Shown: piece after piece, positions 1 through 5,865 of the stretch
Position numbering within the stretch: position 1 is the first letter of the stretch
How the letters are laid out: every line of letters starts with the position of its first letter
Assembly (NCBI GenBank): GCA_023405565.1
Contig: JAEXXW010000672.1
Coordinates: 1 to 6,514, forward strand
Origin: Pseudomonadota bacterium
Lineage (GTDB): Bacteria > Pseudomonadota > Alphaproteobacteria > Rhizobiales > Xanthobacteraceae
Direction: 5' to 3'
Length of the DNA stretch: 6,514 bases
Program-made: the position numbers and the translations under genes
Notes under the pieces: model-generated
Databases searched by the model: none
Told to the model about the DNA's origin: nothing
The model's input: only the letters and a program-made list of their open reading frames with translations

Positions 1-2
1 GT

Positions 3-899
3 CTGCATCCCGAGCGGCTGGTGCCGATCATCAAAAAGTATCCCAACATCAAGGTGCGGTTCTCGCTGGAGGGAGATCGGGAAACCAACGACGCCATTCG
101 CGGAGAAAAGAATGGCTATGCAACAAAGGTTGCGGGGCTGCGAGCGCTCAAGGAGGCGGGCGGTACTGACCTTGGCTTTGCCATGGTCATCCAGGACGAA
201 AACGTCAACCAGCTTGTCGATGTCTATGAGTTTGCCAGGAAAGAAGGCTACGAACTCGCAACATCCACACTGCATAACGCCTGGCAATTCTACAAGAACG
301 ACAACTATTTCTATGAGCGCAAGTCGGTCGCTCGGCAGGTCGAGGGCCTCATCGAGGCGATGCTGCGGAGCCCGAAGCCGAAGAACTGGTTCCGCGCCTA
401 TCTCAATCTCGGCCTGATCGAGAAGATACTCGGACACGATCGGCTCATCCCCTGCAGTGCGGGGAAGGACTTTGCCTTCATCGATCCCTGGTCGGACGTC
501 TGGGCCTGCAATGTGCGCTCCGATCTGCCGATGGGAAACCTCGCAAGGCAATCGTGGGATGACATCATCAACGGCGAAGTCGCCCAGCGGACGCGAAAGA
601 AGGTCGAGGCCTGCGGCCAGAATTGCTGGATGGTGACGACGGCGCGCACAGCTATGCGCTCGAACATTGTGCCGCAGATGCCGAAGACAGAGCCCCTGAT
701 GTGGGTTCTGAAAAACAAGATCAAGGTCTCCCTCGGCAGGAAAATCTGTTTCGACAGCTACATCGACTATTCCGATGTCAGGTCGTCTCCGTTCGTCCAG
801 CGCGGATCGTTTCTCGAAAAAAGCGTCAAAGGGAAACTGGTCAAAGGACGCATGACGCCGGACGAGCATTACCCGCTCAAGACATTCATGAACAACTGA
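3..899 (+). CDS. Radical SAM protein with SPASM-like C-terminal region (5' end cut off by window)
   Basis: The reading frame is open from the first bases of the window, so the gene begins upstream; the GTG at 21 is internal. About 298 codons are visible. The CxxxCxxC cluster that binds the radical SAM iron-sulfur centre is not in view. What is visible fits the second half of a radical SAM barrel: the strand FSLEG followed by an NDAIRG segment, which resembles the common SLDG...HDxIRG pattern. Next comes a C-terminal region with four cysteines (codons at 453, 507, 612 and 624), containing the sequences WACN, MGNL and CGQNCWM typical of SPASM-type auxiliary cluster domains. Family knowledge: such enzymes modify peptides, sugars or other small molecules by radical chemistry; the substrate cannot be told from this fragment. 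It lies 17 bases before a glycosyltransferase gene, which suggests one transcript and a role in a glycan or surface-modification cluster (inference). Family call is firm, function open. Confidence 0.75.
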   Translation: MHPERLVPIIKKYPNIKVRFSLEGDRETNDAIRGEKNGYATKVAGLRALKEAGGTDLGFAMVIQDENVNQLVDVYEFARKEGYELATSTLHNAWQFYKNDNYFYERKSVARQVEGLIEAMLRSPKPKNWFRAYLNLGLIEKILGHDRLIPCSAGKDFAFIDPWSDVWACNVRSDLPMGNLARQSWDDIINGEVAQRTRKKVEACGQNCWMVTTARTAMRSNIVPQMPKTEPLMWVLKNKIKVSLGRKICFDSYIDYSDVRSSPFVQRGSFLEKSVKGKLVKGRMTPDEHYPLKTFMNN

Positions 900-916
900 T
901 CCGCGGAGCATGAGAG

Positions 917-2167
917 ATGAGCCCTTCCGGAAAAGGTGAAATCTACATGTTCGGGTTTCGCGGGTTCCCCGGTGTTCAGGGCGGTATCGAAGCGCATGCG
1001 GAAAATCTCACGCCGCGGCTTGTTCAGCTCGGCCATGAGGTGACGGTCTGTTTCCGCTCTCCTTATGTTGGTGCGAAATACGGAGCCAGTTGGAAAGGCG
1101 TCAGGTTGCTGCGCCTCTGGACCGTTCGGAATACTTATTTCGAGGCACTGCTTCATTCTTTTGTCTGTGCGCTTGTGGCCGGCTTTCTCAGGCCTCAGAT
1201 CGTGCATGTGCATGGCGTTGGACCGGCGCTTGTTGCTCCCTTGCTAAGATTGCTCGGTCTGCGCGTTGTGGTGACGCATCACGGAGAGGACTATAATCGC
1301 GAAAAATGGGGTTGGGCGGCGCGCACGGTTCTCAAAACCGGTGAAGCTCTCGGGATGCGGTTCGCGCATAAGCGCATTGTGATAAGCCGCACCATCGATA
1401 ATCTGGTCAAAGCCAAATACGGCAAATCGTGTGACGTTATTCCGAATGGCGTCGATCTGCCGGACATCCCGCTCAAGACGGACAAGATTGCGCAGCTTGG
1501 ATTGCAGCCCGGTCGGTACATCCTGTCGGTCGGACGGCTCGTGCCGGAGAAGCGTCAGCTCGATCTCCTCCGCGCATTTGTGTCGGCGGAGCTGGAAGGC
1601 TGGAAGCTCGCGATCGTCGGCAAGATCGATCACCAGAACAACTATGCCGATACGCTGGCCGCTGAAGCTGCTGCCGCCGACAATGTCGTCATGGCTGGCT
1701 TCCAGAGTGGAGAGTCGCTGCAACAGCTTTATGCCCATGCGGGTTTGTTCGTGTTGCCATCATCGCATGAGGGACTGCCGCTCGTGCTGCTGGAGGCACT
1801 CAGCTATGGTGTGCCGGTCCTTGTCAGCAATATTCCATCCAACCTTGAAGTGATTGATGATCCGGATCATGTCTTTCAGGTCGGCAGTCTCGCCGATCTG
1901 AGGCGTAAGATAACGGCTTTGGCCGGCACGCGCGTGAACAGGACTGAGCGGGACGCGATGCGGCGACACAATATTCGTCGTTATGATTGGACGGACATTG
2001 CGGTCAGGACATCTGCCGCTTATGCCGAGGTCATGGACGCAGGTTTGGTTGATGCCGCACGTCGTCCGGATGTTGCCGGAGGCGAGGCGCGAGCGCCGCG
2101 CGCCGCGCGCGCAGTATGGAGCGATTTCAGAAGGTCGTTCCGGCAAACCCGCCATCATATCCCCTAG
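917..2167 (+). CDS. Family 4 (GT-B) glycosyltransferase
   Basis: A 416-residue protein of normal length for a GT4 retaining glycosyltransferase, which would transfer a sugar from a nucleotide-sugar donor at the cytoplasmic face of the membrane. The N-terminal Rossmann half opens with the glycine-rich acceptor-side loop FRGFPGVQGGIEAHAENL (residues 14-31), then IVHVHG (95-100) and VVVTHHGEDYN (117-127). The C-terminal half has YILSVGRLVPEKRQ (201-214) and the donor-site E-x7-E motif in HEGLPLVLLEA, with Glu285 and Glu293. The ATG at 917 was chosen because GGAG at 905-908 sits 8 bases upstream; a second in-frame ATG (Met11) lacks that spacing. No signal peptide or clear transmembrane segment is seen. 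The last 40 or so residues are Ala/Arg-rich and fall outside the usual fold. It probably shares a transcript with the preceding radical SAM gene. Acceptor and sugar are unknown; exopolysaccharide, capsule or O-antigen synthesis is the likely setting. Confidence 0.9.
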   Translation: MSPSGKGEIYMFGFRGFPGVQGGIEAHAENLTPRLVQLGHEVTVCFRSPYVGAKYGASWKGVRLLRLWTVRNTYFEALLHSFVCALVAGFLRPQIVHVHGVGPALVAPLLRLLGLRVVVTHHGEDYNREKWGWAARTVLKTGEALGMRFAHKRIVISRTIDNLVKAKYGKSCDVIPNGVDLPDIPLKTDKIAQLGLQPGRYILSVGRLVPEKRQLDLLRAFVSAELEGWKLAIVGKIDHQNNYADTLAAEAAAADNVVMAGFQSGESLQQLYAHAGLFVLPSSHEGLPLVLLEALSYGVPVLVSNIPSNLEVIDDPDHVFQVGSLADLRRKITALAGTRVNRTERDAMRRHNIRRYDWTDIAVRTSAAYAEVMDAGLVDAARRPDVAGGEARAPRAARAVWSDFRRSFRQTRHHIP

Positions 2168-2183
2168 GTGCATCATATCCCCT
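2153..2183 (+). repeat. 13-bp direct repeat across the glycosyltransferase stop codon
   Basis: CATCATATCCCCT occurs at 2153-2165 and again at 2171-2183, an exact copy with an 18-bp period. The first copy encodes the final HHIP of the glycosyltransferase and runs into its TAG stop; the second lies just outside the gene. A short duplication by replication slippage is the simplest explanation. A pair of protein-binding half-sites about two helical turns apart is possible but unsupported. Confidence 0.6.
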
Positions 2184-2216
2184 CGTTAAAGAGTGCTGGC
2201 CGCTGCGGGACGGGAG

Positions 2217-2339
2217 ATGTCGTATCGCAACGCGTTTGAAGGCCCTGCCGGTGTGCCCTCCGTGATGGTCGGCGTCGATGGGGGCTGTCGCTTTGCGGTG
2301 TTGCGGATTCTTGCGCCGCCGGATGGTTGGGCTTACTAA
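2217..2339 (+). CDS. Possible 40-residue small protein of unknown function
   Basis: The 203-base gap between the glycosyltransferase and nrnC holds an ATG-initiated frame of 40 codons ending in TAA. GGGAC at 2208-2212 provides a purine-rich stretch about 4 bases before the ATG, a tight but usable ribosome-binding position. The peptide begins MSYRNAFEGP and ends PPDGWAY, with no membrane segment and no motif that I recognise. About two thirds of third codon positions are G or C, compatible with coding but below what a strongly expressed gene of this GC-rich genome would show. Chance is a serious alternative, since a frame of this length arises easily in high-GC DNA. Confidence 0.2.
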   Translation: MSYRNAFEGPAGVPSVMVGVDGGCRFAVLRILAPPDGWAY

Positions 2340-2346
2340 TCCGGCG
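2317..2346 (+). other. Inverted repeat (hairpin) upstream of nrnC
   Basis: CGCCGGAT at 2317-2324 is the exact reverse complement of ATCCGGCG at 2339-2346, giving an 8-bp stem with a 14-base loop. It ends 24 bases before the nrnC start codon. No run of T follows, so it is not a typical intrinsic terminator. It could be an mRNA leader structure for nrnC, part of a factor-dependent end for the upstream transcript, or chance. Confidence 0.35.
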
Positions 2347-2370
2347 CCTGTCATCTTCCGCGAGATTTGA

Positions 2371-2985
2371 ATGACCATCCGCCTGCACCGCGGCGATCTG
2401 CCCGACCTTTCACGTTACAAGACCGCGGTCGCAATCGACACCGAAACGCTGGGACTCAACCCGCATCGCGACCGACTCTGCGTGGTCCAGTTATCGCCTG
2501 GAGACGGTTCGGCCGACGTGGTGCAAATTCCGGCGGGCGCGACCGATGCGCCGAATTTGAAGCGTCTGCTCACGGATCCCTCGATCCTGAAGATATTTCA
2601 CTTCGCGCGCTTCGATATTGCTGTCCTGTCCAACGCTTTCGGGGTCATGCCGGCCCCGCTTTATTGCACCAAGATCGCATCCCGGCTGACCCGGACCTAT
2701 ACCGACCGTCATGGCCTCAAGGACCTCGCGCGAGAGTTGCTGGGGGTCGACATGTCGAAGCAGCAGCAATCGTCGGATTGGGGGGCGGATAGCCTCAGCG
2801 AGGCGCAGGTGGCTTATGCGGCGTCGGATGTCCTTTATCTGCACGCCATCAAGGACAAGCTTGATGCGATGCTGGCGCGGGAGGGCCGCACGGATCTGGC
2901 CGAAGCCTGTTTCCGGTTCCTGCCGGACCGGGCGCGCCTCGACCTCACGGGGTGGCAGGATCAGGATATTTTCGCTCATTCCTGA
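2371..2985 (+). CDS. nrnC: NrnC-type 3'-5' exoribonuclease / dinucleotidase (often labelled ribonuclease D)
   Basis: A 204-residue cytoplasmic nuclease made only of a DEDDy exonuclease domain. The catalytic residues are visible: Asp23 and Glu25 in AIDTETLGLN (Exo I), Asp82 in FHFARFDIAVL (Exo II), and Tyr149 and Asp153 in YAASDVLYL (Exo III). It lacks the C-terminal HRDC domains of enterobacterial RNase D (about 370 residues). Length and blocks such as NPHRDRLCVVQLSPGDG, KQQQSSDW and the end DIFAHS match what I recall of Bartonella NrnC. Family knowledge: NrnC forms a ring-shaped oligomer and cleaves dinucleotides, including pGpG from c-di-GMP breakdown, replacing the oligoribonuclease Orn in many alphaproteobacteria. 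The ATG at 2371 has only a weak GAG at 2362-2364, but the N-terminus aligns with the family. It is followed by a dyad, then lptC. Function in RNA turnover is confident; an operon link to the lpt genes is not. Confidence 0.92.
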   Translation: MTIRLHRGDLPDLSRYKTAVAIDTETLGLNPHRDRLCVVQLSPGDGSADVVQIPAGATDAPNLKRLLTDPSILKIFHFARFDIAVLSNAFGVMPAPLYCTKIASRLTRTYTDRHGLKDLARELLGVDMSKQQQSSDWGADSLSEAQVAYAASDVLYLHAIKDKLDAMLAREGRTDLAEACFRFLPDRARLDLTGWQDQDIFAHS

Positions 2986-3011
2986 CCACCGCGCCGTGTC
3001 GAGGCCATATT

Positions 3012-3057
3012 CCCAAGCGATTTTCGCCTAATCTCAAGCTAGAATGGCTTGGGATTA
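3012..3057 (+). promoter_or_regulatory. Dyad with three related half-sites before lptC; possible -10 or terminator
   Basis: TAATCTCAAGC at 3029-3039 and GCTTGGGATTA at 3047-3057 form an 11-bp inverted repeat with a single T:G (wobble) position and a 7-base loop. A further copy of the left half, CCCAAGC at 3012-3018, lies 21 bp upstream and would pair equally well with GCTTGGG. The loop and stem edge contain TAGAAT (3040-3045), five of six matches to a TATAAT -10 box, but no convincing -35 lies 16-18 bp upstream. Only a weak T-rich stretch follows, so termination after nrnC is possible but not strong. An operator over an lptC promoter and a terminator hairpin are both consistent with the sequence. 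Confidence 0.4.
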
Positions 3058-3090
3058 TTGTCGATTCCGGGGGTGGGAAACCTCGTTTTC

Positions 3091-3813
3091 ATGAACCGCA
3101 TGCTTAGGGAACCGGAGGACTGGGGTCAGCCGGACCAGCCGATTGTGGGAAAGCGAAGCACGGTGATTGCTGGCGCCCGCCGGCACAGCCGCCATGTGCG
3201 CTTTCTGCGCAGGGCGGTCCCGACGGTGCTGGTGCTCACGTTTGTCGGGCTTGTGGCGGCCAATTATCTCAATCCGTCGCGCTGGCTGAGGGTACCGACC
3301 GAGTTTGGCACCCTGGTGATTTCGGGATCGAAGATCACCATGGAAGCGCCCCGGCTGGCCGGCTTCACCAAGGATCAGCGCGAGTATGAGGTCACTGCGG
3401 CCGCAGCCTCCCAGGACACCAAGACCCCCCAGGTGGTGGAATTGAAGGAGATCAGCGCGCGTATCGACATGGAAGACAAAAGCCGTGTGACGTTGACGGC
3501 TGTGGATGGTGTGTACAATACCAAGGCCGATCTGCTGACGCTTGGTCAGGAAATCATCATCAATTCGACCGCCGGCTATCATGGGCGGCTGACCGAAGCG
3601 CAGGTCGAGATCAAAAAGGGCCGTATTGTCTCGGAAAAGCCCGTTCAGTTGAAGATGCCGCAGGGCACGCTTGACGCGGATCGTCTGGAAGTGACCGAAA
3701 CAGGCGCTGTGATCCGCTTCGATGGCAGCGTCGTCATGACGCTCACACCTGAGGCCGTGAATCGCGGTATGCCGTCACAAACGACGACCCAGTCTCAGGC
3801 CAAGACACAATGA
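3091..3813 (+). CDS. lptC: LptC, inner-membrane-anchored LPS export protein
   Basis: LptC is a single-pass inner-membrane protein whose periplasmic beta-jellyroll takes LPS from LptB2FG and passes it to LptA. From the ATG at 3091 the protein has 240 residues. A basic, arginine-rich cytoplasmic stretch (residues 30-41) precedes a hydrophobic helix at about 42-58 (AVPTVLVLTFVGLVAANY). A periplasmic domain then shows the beta-rich pattern of the family, ending in a GTLDADRLEVTETGAVIRF segment. The C-terminus is a Gln/Thr-rich tail. Starts at TTG 3049 or GTG 3073 would add 14 or 6 residues but have poor ribosome-binding sequences; ATG 3091 has GGGA at 3075-3078, rather distant at 12 bases, and ATG 3100 is also possible. 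The stop codon overlaps the lptA start as ATGA, indicating translational coupling. Identity rests on topology, pattern and position before lptA/lptB. Confidence 0.88.
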   Translation: MNRMLREPEDWGQPDQPIVGKRSTVIAGARRHSRHVRFLRRAVPTVLVLTFVGLVAANYLNPSRWLRVPTEFGTLVISGSKITMEAPRLAGFTKDQREYEVTAAAASQDTKTPQVVELKEISARIDMEDKSRVTLTAVDGVYNTKADLLTLGQEIIINSTAGYHGRLTEAQVEIKKGRIVSEKPVQLKMPQGTLDADRLEVTETGAVIRFDGSVVMTLTPEAVNRGMPSQTTTQSQAKTQ

Positions 3814-4505
3814 TTTTTCGCTTTACGTCCAAGGTTCGGCTTGTGCCGGCGGTGCTGGCTGCGATGTGTTTTGCCGGCGCAGCGCCGGCACAAAACGCGC
3901 CGGCGCAAAATACGGGTGTGCCGAACGCGCTGCAGGGATTTTCGCAGAACCGCGACCAGCCGGTGAAGATTGAAGCGGCTTCGCTTGAAGTGCGCGACAA
4001 GGACAAGACGGCTATTTTCAGCGGCAATGTGGTGGTCACACAGGGCGATGTGATCATGAAATGCAAGGATCTCGTGGTTTTTTACGATCAGGACGATCCC
4101 AAGGGCGGTAAAACCGCCACCAAGGGCACTATGAAGGCCGCCGAGCCCGGTCCGGGGGGGCGCCAGTCGATCCGGAGGCTCGAGGCGCGCGGCGGGGTGG
4201 TGGTGATTCAGAAGGAACAGACGGCGACCGGCGCGATCGGTATTTTCGAGATGAAGACCAATACGGTGACGCTGGAAGGGGGCGTTGTGATTACCCAGGG
4301 AACGAATGTCCTGCGCGGAGACCGGTTGGTTGTCGATCTCACGACCAGCGCCGCCAAGGTTGAATCGGCCAAGGGGCGGCCCGTTCAAGGGGTGTTTTCG
4401 ACCAACAGCAAGGACGAAAAGGGTGGAGGGCTAAGTCTGCCTGGCCGGGATAATAAGAACAGCTCGCCTAAATCTCGCCCCAGTGGCAGTACCGGTAGCA
4501 ACTGA
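3810..4505 (+). CDS. lptA: LptA, periplasmic LPS transport bridge protein
   Basis: LptA polymerises or links head to tail across the periplasm, forming the slide on which LPS moves from LptC to LptD. The 231-residue product has an N-terminal signal peptide: basic residues at 4-10, a hydrophobic core LVPAVLAAMCFAGAA, and a signal peptidase I site APA-QN after residue 27. An OstA/LptA-type beta domain starts near residue 50 with PVKIEAASLEVRDKDKTAIFSGNVVVTQGDV and continues through GGVVITQGTNVLRGDRLVVDL (about 156-177). The last 35 residues are Gly/Ser/Lys/Pro-rich and probably disordered. The cysteine at residue 20 is not in a proper lipobox. Its ATG overlaps the lptC stop by four bases, so the two are co-translated. 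A 15-bp tandem duplication doubles the cleavage-site sequence. The gene is 83 bases from the preferred lptB start. Confidence 0.92.
   Translation: MIFRFTSKVRLVPAVLAAMCFAGAAPAQNAPAQNTGVPNALQGFSQNRDQPVKIEAASLEVRDKDKTAIFSGNVVVTQGDVIMKCKDLVVFYDQDDPKGGKTATKGTMKAAEPGPGGRQSIRRLEARGGVVVIQKEQTATGAIGIFEMKTNTVTLEGGVVITQGTNVLRGDRLVVDLTTSAAKVESAKGRPVQGVFSTNSKDEKGGGLSLPGRDNKNSSPKSRPSGSTGSN
3882..3911 (+). repeat. 15-bp tandem repeat in the lptA signal-peptide region
   Basis: GCGCCGGCACAAAAC (3882-3896) is followed directly by GCGCCGGCGCAAAAT (3897-3911), identical at 13 of 15 positions. Each copy encodes APAQN, so the protein reads APAQNAPAQN at residues 25-34. Both differences are in third codon positions and leave the peptide unchanged. 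The first copy also forms the right arm of a 19-bp palindrome (TGCCGGCGC, central A, GCGCCGGCA) at 3872-3890. Confidence 0.75.
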
Positions 4506-4576
4506 GGCGCCAGGCTGCAGGTCCGTTGCAACCGTGATTCCGCCGGACTATGTCGGTAGCAGGCGGTGGTTGGCCT

Positions 4577-4583
4577 GAAGGGG
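4577..4583 (+). promoter_or_regulatory. Ribosome-binding site deciding the lptB start
   Basis: GAAGGGG lies 5 bases before a GTG at 4589 that is in frame with lptB. The other candidate, ATG at 4550, is preceded by GATTCCGCCGGACT, which has no useful Shine-Dalgarno match. The site therefore favours GTG 4589 and a protein beginning (V/M)[10 protein letters not shown]. Confidence 0.6.
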
Positions 4584-4588
4584 CTTTT

Positions 4589-5740
4589 GTGCTGGATATT
4601 TTTTCGTTCTTCCGCCGCCGTGCCAAGCCGCGCAAGCGCAAGCCGTCGGGGACGTGGCGTGTCGAATTGGAGAAGATTGGCGGCCTCGTAAAAAAGGGGC
4701 CGCAGGCCGCGGTTGTCGCGAAAACAACCGGGCTGCAGCCCCAATTCCCGGACGAGCTTCACGTCGAGCCCTTGCCGGATGAATATCTCCTCGGTGAGGG
4801 GGCGATGCGGCAACAGCAGGCCTGGCAGCATCCGCTGCATCCCGACACAGTGGCTCAGGAGAGCTATCGGGGTGATCCTGCGCAGCAATTCAGACGCAAT
4901 GCCTCTCCACCGCTCCATGCGGCACCTGCCAATTACGAAGCCCCGCCACGGCCGGCCGAACCGCGCTTTGTTCCGCCGCGGCCACGCCGCGCCGAACCGG
5001 CTCCGCCGCCTGCCTTGCAAGGATATCTTGCGGCCCATAGCCTGGAAAAAAGCTTTGGCACGCGCAAGGTTGTGCGTGGCGCGAGCCTGTTTGTCCGCCG
5101 CGGCGAAGCGGTGGGCCTTCTCGGGCCAAACGGGGCGGGCAAAACCACGATTTTCTATATGATCACCGGGCTGATCAAAGCCGAACGCGGCAAGATCGAG
5201 CTCGATGGAAACGATGTCACGGCCTTGCCGATGTATCAGCGCGCACGGCTGGGTATCGGCTATTTGCCGCAGGAAGCCTCGATTTTCCGGGGGCTGAATG
5301 TCGAAGACAATATTCGTTCGGTGCTGGAGGTGATCGAGCCCGATTCCAAACAGCGCGATCGCGATCTCGAAAATCTGCTCGACGAGTTCAACATCACACG
5401 CTTGCGCAAATCGCCGTCGATTGCCTTGTCCGGCGGTGAGCGTCGACGCGTCGAAATCGCGCGCGCGCTGGCGACGCGGCCCAACTATATGTTGCTGGAC
5501 GAACCATTCGCAGGCATCGACCCGATCGCCGTCGGTGATATTCAGGTTCTGGTCAAGCACCTGACCCGGCGTGGAATCGGGGTTCTGATTACAGATCACA
5601 ATGTCCGCGAGACACTCGGCCTGACGGACAGAGGCTACATCATTTATTCCGGTGAGGTTCTGATGGAAGGCCGAGCCGAGGATATTGTGAATAACCCGGA
5701 CGTGCGCCGGCTGTATCTTGGCGAGGAGTTTCGCCTATAA
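4589..5740 (+). CDS. lptB: LptB, ATPase of the LPS extraction transporter, with long N-terminal extension
   Basis: LptB is the cytoplasmic nucleotide-binding subunit that, as a dimer with LptF and LptG, powers LPS removal from the inner membrane. From GTG 4589 the protein has 383 residues (396 from ATG 4550). The ABC domain occupies roughly residues 145-383 and has every expected motif: Walker [10 protein letters not shown] (179-187), Q-loop YLPQE (Gln228), signature [15 protein letters not shown] (280-294), Walker [14 protein letters not shown] (300-312) and switch His337 in ITDHNV. The [18 protein letters not shown] and [17 protein letters not shown] segments are characteristic of LptB rather than of branched-chain amino acid ATPases. 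The first 140 or so residues are extra compared with the usual 240-residue LptB: a basic start ([12 protein letters not shown]), then a Gln/Pro/Arg-rich, probably disordered linker. Similar extensions occur in Bradyrhizobium relatives as far as I recall. It ends 14 bases before a terminator-like hairpin. Confidence 0.95.
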   Translation: MLDIFSFFRRRAKPRKRKPSGTWRVELEKIGGLVKKGPQAAVVAKTTGLQPQFPDELHVEPLPDEYLLGEGAMRQQQAWQHPLHPDTVAQESYRGDPAQQFRRNASPPLHAAPANYEAPPRPAEPRFVPPRPRRAEPAPPPALQGYLAAHSLEKSFGTRKVVRGASLFVRRGEAVGLLGPNGAGKTTIFYMITGLIKAERGKIELDGNDVTALPMYQRARLGIGYLPQEASIFRGLNVEDNIRSVLEVIEPDSKQRDRDLENLLDEFNITRLRKSPSIALSGGERRRVEIARALATRPNYMLLDEPFAGIDPIAVGDIQVLVKHLTRRGIGVLITDHNVRETLGLTDRGYIIYSGEVLMEGRAEDIVNNPDVRRLYLGEEFRL

Positions 5741-5754
5741 GGCAGCCTCCGGAG

Positions 5755-5779
5755 AATTGCCTGTTTTTAAGGCAATTTT
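5755..5779 (+). terminator. Probable intrinsic terminator after lptB
   Basis: AATTGCCT at 5755-5762 and AGGCAATT at 5770-5777 form a perfect 8-bp stem with a 7-base, T-rich loop. The stem runs into TTTT at 5776-5779, beginning 14 bases after the lptB stop codon. The stem is AT-rich and the T-run short, so termination may be partial, leaving some read-through into rpoN. Confidence 0.5.
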
Positions 5780-5837
5780 GACGGGAATCCGCGGCTCTCG
5801 CATTTACCGTCCCGTTACATTTTCCTCATGCATAAAT

Positions 5838-5865
5838 CATGCCGCTAGGGTAAAAACGCGGCATG
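5838..5865 (+). promoter_or_regulatory. Hairpin enclosing the rpoN ribosome-binding site and start codon
   Basis: CATGCCGC at 5838-5845 is the exact reverse complement of GCGGCATG at 5858-5865, and the last three bases of the right arm are the rpoN ATG. The 12-base loop TAGGGTAAAAAC contains AGGG (5847-5850), the only Shine-Dalgarno-like sequence near the start. In the mRNA the AUG would be base-paired and the AGGG exposed in the loop, a layout suited to translational control. Further upstream, TTGACG at 5778-5783 is a good -35 match, but the -10 position 17 bp on (CATTTA) is poor, so no promoter is called. Confidence 0.45.

Noticed and set aside
3049..3090. TTG at 3049 (or GTG at 3073) as the lptC start
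   Set aside because: Neither has a good ribosome-binding sequence, TTG 3049 lies inside the dyad, and the added residues are unlike the usual LptC N-terminus. Kept only as alternatives.
3867..3872. LptA as a lipoprotein via the cysteine at residue 20
   Set aside because: The residues before the cysteine (Ala-Ala-Met) do not fit a lipobox, and a clear signal peptidase I site follows.
4385..5599. A 404-codon open frame on the minus strand opposite lptB and the end of lptA
   Set aside because: It mirrors a strongly supported ABC ATPase gene in high-GC DNA, where antisense stop codons are rare. Its product is low-complexity and shows no domain of its own.
5784..5816. EcfG-type general stress promoter (GGAAT...CGTT) before rpoN
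   Set aside because: The spacing between the two elements is about 24 bp instead of the expected 16-17, and the first element is imperfect.
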